A stretch of 20,060 bases of DNA, taken from positions 1-20,060 of the IMG/VR virus record IMGVR_UViG_3300027881_000111; one strand, given 5' to 3'. Of the stretch, positions 16,132 through 20,060 are shown one piece after another. Each line of letters starts with the position of its first letter. Positions within the stretch are counted from its first letter, which is position 1. The notes beneath the pieces were generated by a model that saw nothing but the letters and a program-made list of their open reading frames with translations, was not told where the DNA came from and ran no database searches. Source of the stretch: a virus. A program made the position numbers and the translations under genes.

Positions 16132-16895
16132 TGAGCTTGCTAAAACAACAGTACGCATTGCAGGACGAAAGCTGGATTCAAGGCGCGATTCAGGTACGAG
16201 CTGCTGCTGCGTGGTTTGATAGCAGCGTGCATGGAACGGCAGAGCAAGACATACCGAATCCTGCTGGCGTCCAGGTCGGCGACACCTTGTTCGTTTTAAT
16301 AGCTGAAGCGAAACTTGGCGCATTTGCCGGACCCATTGCGCCCTCTGCTGGTTGGAGCGTTGTTGCTTCTGGTATCGCTGCACCGGCCTTTGGACGTTAT
16401 CAACTGTATTGGAAAGTGGCAGATGGCACAGGAGCCGATGTTTTCAGATTGCCTTATGATGGTGCGCCTGCTGTGCCTGCCAGAATCGCGCAGATGGTTG
16501 CGATCACAAACGATGGCTACCCCGGAACAGCGCTTTCAATGTTTGATGAGACAGCCACCTATGCTGCCAGCGATGCGGATTGGGATGTCGCCACAATTGG
16601 TGTAGGCATTCACGCAAACAATACGGCGCTTATCTTGGTCTGCTGCCGGGACGCTGAAAATGCTACTTACCCGATCAGTGGTTCAGTCGTAGACAACAAC
16701 CCAGAAACTATGGAAACGCTAGGCGAGCACTTCGTACAAAGGGACACGAACCCGGAAGATGCACTTTGGGCCGGATGGTATTTTATTTTCCAACCGACGT
16801 CGGCAGCGATGGCGGCCTTTGAACAGGGCTATGCTCCTGATCCAACGACCGCCGATGACTCATGGACCAGTTACACTAGATACAGGCAGGTATAG
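16131..16895 (+). CDS. Beta-rich tail appendage protein of unknown function
   Basis: This 254-residue protein begins at an ATG overlapping the fibre stop (TAATG); an in-frame ATG 33 bases upstream lies inside the fibre gene and is less likely. Residues about 30-160 resemble a beta-sandwich repeatedly seen beside phage fibres: PAGVQVGDTLFVLIA, PSAGWSVVASGI, and GRYQLYWKVADG followed by PARIAQMVAI. The C-terminal part has two cysteines in LVCCRDAENATYP and ends in aromatic residues (SWTSYTRYRQV). No signal peptide or membrane segment is visible. Position between two fibre-type genes suggests a receptor-binding or fibre-associated virion protein. I do not recognise a named family, so the function is inferred from context only. 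Confidence 0.8.
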   Translation: MSLLKQQYALQDESWIQGAIQVRAAAAWFDSSVHGTAEQDIPNPAGVQVGDTLFVLIAEAKLGAFAGPIAPSAGWSVVASGIAAPAFGRYQLYWKVADGTGADVFRLPYDGAPAVPARIAQMVAITNDGYPGTALSMFDETATYAASDADWDVATIGVGIHANNTALILVCCRDAENATYPISGSVVDNNPETMETLGEHFVQRDTNPEDALWAGWYFIFQPTSAAMAAFEQGYAPDPTTADDSWTSYTRYRQV

Positions 16896-16896
16896 A

Positions 16897-17046
16897 ATGT
16901 TTACTTTCTTTGGACGAATGATGCAGGGCAAGCCGGCGAAACCAGCACCTACCGGCCACGCAACAGATGATCTACTCATTGACGATAATGGCGATCATTT
17001 ATTCATTGACGACTCGAACAACGATGTTCGTAAGATAAACGATTAG
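16897..17046 (+). CDS. 49-residue peptide with amphipathic N-terminus and LxIDD repeat
   Basis: The gene begins one base after the preceding stop, with AGG at 16888-16890 giving 6 bases to the ATG. Residues 1-13 (MFTFFGRMMQGKP) are aromatic and basic, followed by a Lys/Pro linker KPAPTG. The second half contains two copies of an acidic strand-like unit, DLLIDDNGD and HLFIDDSNND, eleven residues apart. Short proteins with repeated LLI-N/D-D units occur next to fibre genes in other phages, so it may be a fibre accessory or assembly factor, but no function is established. It is too short to be called confidently by composition alone. The tight spacing, ribosome binding site and internal repeat support it as real. 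Confidence 0.7.
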   Translation: MFTFFGRMMQGKPAKPAPTGHATDDLLIDDNGDHLFIDDSNNDVRKIND

Positions 17047-17056
17047 AGGATTCGAC

Positions 17057-19561
17057 ATGGCTGACTCCACATTACCCAATCTTGTTGCAGTAGTAACGCC
17101 TGCGGCTACCGATCTATTCGGTGTCCGACAGAGCGGGGACACCCGAGACAAGAAGATGACTCGCGCCCAGGTTCACGCGCTCCAGAGCGGCGAGCATCTT
17201 GTACTACCACAAGTCGACGAGGTAGCGACACCAACGCTGGCCTTTGGCGACGGCGATAGTGGTTTCTATGAGAGCGCAGACGATACGATCGACATAGGTA
17301 TCGCTGGCGTTGCGAGGTGGCAACTTTCCAGTGACAATTTATTGGCTGTCGCGGTTGGTGGTCCGGCAATTTTTAACACCCCGACGAACGGTGTGACCCC
17401 AATTTTCGCAATCAACAATGACGGGGATACAGGTATTGGCTCGGCTGGAGCAGACAAACTCAGTCTCATAGCGGGTGCTGTTGAAGCTCTCCGTTTAACC
17501 TCGGCGGGGACTGGCGTTATTCAGTCACCAGCAGCAAAAGTAGGATTAACGGCAGACGTTAGCTCCATTCAAGGTGGCGGCGTTATCCTTTCGTCTTACA
17601 ACGTCTTCACAACGGTTGGCACGGCTGGTGATGCGGCAACGCTCCCTGCAGTATTCACCCCCGGCACTGTGATCTACATCAAGAACGATGCAGCCGCAAA
17701 CGCAATGGATATATTCCCTGCCTCCGGCAACGATCTGGGCGAAGGTGGTGACACGGCATTGTCCTTGGCCGCGGGCGAGTCTGTAACCTTCCTGGCGACG
17801 GCAGCCGATAGCACTTGGACAAAACTGATTGCGCCTCCAGCCGGTGTCACACAGACAGGCACGAACGCCAACAACCAAATCGCTCACTTCACAGAGTCGG
17901 GCGTCATTACCAGTAATCCCGGTCTGACTTGGGATGGCAGCACCCTTGAGACTGTAGGCATTACAACAATCATGGGTGGTGACATCAAAGCTGGCCCCGC
18001 TGGGGCGGCGATGCTGGATAAGACTCCAACGAGGACTGCCCCTAGTCTCGTACCATACACCGGCGATCAAGATACTGGCTTTGGTTGGGAGTTCGCCGAT
18101 ACCATGTCGATCATCATTGGTGGCGAAGTAGCCGTGGAGTTTCTGGAAAACGCGGGCGAGACGACGATGGCCTTCGGTAACAGTGTAGGGCAGACTGCAC
18201 ACACAGGATCATCGCAGGGCGATGGACCCATAACCAAGCAGTACAATGAATACTCGACCGTTGCTAATGCTGGCGATGCTGCTACGTTGCCCCTAAATTT
18301 CAAGGTCGGCACGACGCTCACTGTCATCAACAACGGCGCGAACAGCATGGATGTGTTCCCTTATGCCAACGACTACATCGACAGCTTGGGACAGAATGTT
18401 GCATACGCTCTCGCGGCTGGTGACTCGATCACGTTCTTCGCCACAGTACAGCACAGTAATTGGGTAACTCTAGTCCCCCCTGCTTCTGGTGGTGCTGACC
18501 CATTACTGCTCGGTGATGGTGATGCTACGAATCCGTCGTTTGGCTTTACCTCCGACTCGGAATCTGGCTTGTGGTCGCAGGGTGCAGGCTACGTCAATCT
18601 CAGTGTTGGTGGAATTGAGATGCTCCGCGTATGGAACGGAGATACTGACAACTTCAAGTCATTTAACTTCTCGCCAACTGGTACTTTTGGCTGGCGCTCC
18701 AATCCTACCATTGCCTTCGGTGACGGTGACTCTGGGTTCTACGAGGATTCAGACGACTCGCTTGTCGTTGCAATCGGTACGCAGAACAGGTGGCAATTCA
18801 CTAACACATACATGGGCGGGTATAGCTCTGCTGGTGGTGCATTCATAGACACCAACGGTCCCTCCTCGGCCCTACCAAGCGTAGTACCGTACCGGAATGA
18901 TGCGAATACCGGACTTGGATTCAAGCGATTCGGACAGATGCAGGTTTGGGCTAACGCGGACGAGTGTGCTCGCTTCATGGGTGGTGAGGGTGCTGAACCA
19001 TGCACCTACTTCAACGGGATCGAAACAGATTTTGTTTCTTCTGGTGTGTCCAACGGCACGACCACGATTACTAAGGCTGGTGAGAATTTCTTAACTGTTG
19101 CAGCAGTTGGTAACTGGTTGAATATCCAACGGGCGCAGACCACACCGGCAGATGAAGGCAACTACATCATCACAAGCGTTGTGTCCGACACCGAGTTGAC
19201 CGTTGACCGTGCATTGGCTGGTAGTGATTCCAACCTTGAGTTCAACATCATGAAGGAGGGTGGTGGATTCATGAAGGCTGGCACTAAGTGTTATCTTGCA
19301 TTGGAAGCAAGTAACGATGCCACAGCACCGACACTCCGGTTTGGTTCAGGTGATGCTGGTATGTATCAACCTGCTATCGGCAATATATCAATCGCTGCAG
19401 GTGGCGCTGAAGCATTGCGAGCAGAAGATCCAGCAGACCTGGCAGCAACCGAGACTTCACTTTGGTTATATGACGATGACAACGGCACGATGGAACAGGT
19501 GACAGTAGGTGCTGCTGATTCTGGCGGTACAAACTTTAAGGTACTTAGGATACCGAACTAA
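17057..19561 (+). CDS. Bead-repeat tail fibre/adhesin protein
   Basis: This 834-residue, beta-rich protein has AGAGGA at 17045-17050, 6 bases before its ATG. The N-terminal 45 residues (LPNLVAVVTPAATDLFGVRQ, KKMTRAQVHAL) match a common attachment segment of phage tail fibres. The body is a mosaic. Seven versions of a bead with consensus xPTLAFGDGDSGFYE plus a G-x-x-x-LRL-like end start near residues 57, 113, 328, 492, 549, 605 and 757. Two copies of an 83-residue module occur at 181-263 and 396-478. A separate insert lies at about 657-733 (SNGTTTITKAGENFLTVAAVGNW and DTELTVDRALAGSD in part). It ends with SLWLYDDDNGTMEQVTVGAA and VLRIPN, an ending seen in other environmental fibres. It probably forms a long trimeric appendage for receptor binding. 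No chaperone or enzyme domain is seen. Confidence 0.87.
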   Translation: MADSTLPNLVAVVTPAATDLFGVRQSGDTRDKKMTRAQVHALQSGEHLVLPQVDEVATPTLAFGDGDSGFYESADDTIDIGIAGVARWQLSSDNLLAVAVGGPAIFNTPTNGVTPIFAINNDGDTGIGSAGADKLSLIAGAVEALRLTSAGTGVIQSPAAKVGLTADVSSIQGGGVILSSYNVFTTVGTAGDAATLPAVFTPGTVIYIKNDAAANAMDIFPASGNDLGEGGDTALSLAAGESVTFLATAADSTWTKLIAPPAGVTQTGTNANNQIAHFTESGVITSNPGLTWDGSTLETVGITTIMGGDIKAGPAGAAMLDKTPTRTAPSLVPYTGDQDTGFGWEFADTMSIIIGGEVAVEFLENAGETTMAFGNSVGQTAHTGSSQGDGPITKQYNEYSTVANAGDAATLPLNFKVGTTLTVINNGANSMDVFPYANDYIDSLGQNVAYALAAGDSITFFATVQHSNWVTLVPPASGGADPLLLGDGDATNPSFGFTSDSESGLWSQGAGYVNLSVGGIEMLRVWNGDTDNFKSFNFSPTGTFGWRSNPTIAFGDGDSGFYEDSDDSLVVAIGTQNRWQFTNTYMGGYSSAGGAFIDTNGPSSALPSVVPYRNDANTGLGFKRFGQMQVWANADECARFMGGEGAEPCTYFNGIETDFVSSGVSNGTTTITKAGENFLTVAAVGNWLNIQRAQTTPADEGNYIITSVVSDTELTVDRALAGSDSNLEFNIMKEGGGFMKAGTKCYLALEASNDATAPTLRFGSGDAGMYQPAIGNISIAAGGAEALRAEDPADLAATETSLWLYDDDNGTMEQVTVGAADSGGTNFKVLRIPN
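17597..17845 (+). repeat. First copy of the 83-residue module in the tail protein
   Basis: Residues 181-263 (YNVFTTVGTAGDAATLP, MDIFPASG, ALSLAAGESVTFLAT, WTKLIAPPAG) align over their whole length with residues 396-478. The DNA copies differ mainly at third codon positions plus scattered substitutions, so the duplication is old. The module resembles the C-terminal module of the upstream fibre in layout. Confidence 0.85.
18242..18490 (+). repeat. Second copy of the 83-residue module in the tail protein
   Basis: Residues 396-478 (YNEYSTVANAGDAATLP, MDVFPYAND, AYALAAGDSITFFAT, WVTLVPPASG) repeat the module at residues 181-263. The strict core AGDAATLP is identical in both. Confidence 0.85.
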
Positions 19562-19590
19562 TTTTGTGAGGAACTAAAGGGAAGGAAGAA

Positions 19591-19767
19591 ATGAAAATTA
19601 TTCAATTGCAAGATGCTGAGGTAAAAGTACTGCTCGAGATCATGGACGCCGGCGTTAGGAATCTGGGTCTGGCCTGTGCAAACAACGCAGCGGTGATCCT
19701 CAGTAAGATCAACAAGGCGGATGTGATACCGGATACGCCACCATTAGAAGTCGTCAAAGATAAATAG
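19591..19767 (+). CDS. Small helical phage protein
   Basis: This 58-residue protein starts after a strong purine-rich ribosome binding site (AAGGAAGAA directly before the ATG). It reads as two helices, QDAEVKVLLEIMDAGVRNLG and NNAAVILSKINKA, followed by a Pro-rich acidic/basic tail ending in VVKDK. Very small helical proteins of the type L-x-x-x-L-D-x-A-x-x-x-x-G-L are common in phage genomes without known function. It has one cysteine and no membrane segment. It is followed by the next gene after nine bases, and the next gene's AGGAG overlaps its stop codon. It may regulate or accompany the tail genes or begin another small-gene cluster. Confidence 0.78.
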   Translation: MKIIQLQDAEVKVLLEIMDAGVRNLGLACANNAAVILSKINKADVIPDTPPLEVVKDK

Positions 19768-19776
19768 GAGATAGCA

Positions 19777-20060
19777 ATGGCGAAGTGTTTAATTACTGAA
19801 GCCACCGCAGCCGGCAAGTTCGGAATGCAGGTGATGGGCCCGGGATCTGCCACGCAAGCAGTGACCTATACTACGTCGACAGCGAGTGTTGCGTTCGCGG
19901 CTGACACCAATCTAGTCCGTGTCATTGCTGATGCTGATGTTTACATTGCTTTCGGATTAACTCCGACTGCAACGGCGAACAGCATTCGCGTGCCAGCCGA
20001 TACGGTTGAATACTTCGGTGTCCATCCACTCGACAAGGTGGCGTGTTACGACGGCAGCTC
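19777..20060 (+). CDS. Beta-rich small phage protein, cut by the window end (partial)
   Basis: The gene starts at ATG 19777 with AGGAG at 19766-19770, 6 bases upstream, and is open through the right edge (94 residues seen). The visible part has MAKCLITEATAAGKFGMQV, a strand-rich core with TASVAFAADTNLVRVIADAD and YIAFGLTPTATANSIRVP, then EYFGVHPLDKVACYDGSS. The sequence VRVIADADVYIAFG-x-x-P-x-A followed by EYF-x-V and KVA is a recurring phage beta-barrel pattern, usually near structural genes. It resembles small virion or decoration-type proteins, but the role is unknown. From the family pattern it is probably close to its C-terminus at the window end. Confidence 0.78.
   Translation, partial: MAKCLITEATAAGKFGMQVMGPGSATQAVTYTTSTASVAFAADTNLVRVIADADVYIAFGLTPTATANSIRVPADTVEYFGVHPLDKVACYDGS

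Noticed and set aside
16759-16896. Long N-terminal extension of the 49-residue gene
   Set aside because: The extension is an off-frame reading of the preceding gene. The ATG at 16897 has a ribosome binding site and follows the stop at 16893-16895.
17546-18202. Antisense open frame (218 codons) opposite the bead-repeat tail protein
   Set aside because: It mirrors the repeated sense sequence and has no coherent protein features.
1-20060. tRNA genes, CRISPR arrays, insertion sequences or integrase/attachment sites
   Set aside because: No cloverleaf, regularly spaced direct repeat, transposase or integrase was seen. The gaps are too short to hold most of these.

Overview
This window is a compact, single-strand morphogenesis module of a podovirus with T7-type architecture. 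It carries no host genes, tRNA, CRISPR array or insertion sequence. The order portal, small Bbp19-like protein, scaffold, major capsid protein, small accessory protein, tail tubular proteins A and B, three ejection proteins, then tail fibre genes matches T7 genes 8-9-10-11-12-14-15-16-17. Nearly every base is coding and all genes are on the + strand. Fibre genes built from short beads of the type seen in environmental (often marine) phages suggest an aquatic Gram-negative host. No replication or RNA polymerase gene is present, so placement in a named family is not possible from this window.

Region by region: 1-173 is the end of a Gly/Pro/Arg-rich protein coupled to the portal gene. 170-2807 holds portal, Bbp19-like protein and scaffold, joined by ATGA overlaps. 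2808-2932 is the only long gap. It contains two strong hairpins, the second overlapping the ribosome binding site of the capsid gene. 2933-4087 holds the major capsid protein and a small partner, each with its own ribosome binding site, closed by a hairpin-plus-T terminator at 4110-4145, the place where T7 has its late terminator. 4149-14827 encodes the tail tube/nozzle proteins and the ejection proteins (179, 887 and 1532 residues), again chained by stop/start overlaps. 14824-19561 encodes a T7-like fibre, a beta-rich appendage protein, a 49-residue peptide and an 834-residue repeat-built tail protein. 19591-20060 has two further small genes, the last cut by the window end.

How they work together: scaffold and capsid protein assemble on the portal dodecamer. 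Tubular proteins A and B build the tail on the portal. The ejection proteins form the internal core and would enter the host envelope with the DNA. The fibre and bead-repeat proteins would provide receptor binding.

Most unusual points: (1) scaffold, capsid protein and the small protein after it all begin with a similar 13-14-residue hydrophobic/basic leader ending in Pro, added in front of otherwise ordinary proteins; (2) an RNA hairpin overlaps the capsid ribosome binding site; (3) the terminator-like hairpin lies between an AGGAG and the start of tail tubular protein A, which has no local ribosome binding site; (4) a GNAT-like acetyltransferase domain is embedded in the giant gp16-position ejection protein, where a transglycosylase is found in T7; (5) the 834-residue tail protein has a mosaic repeat architecture.
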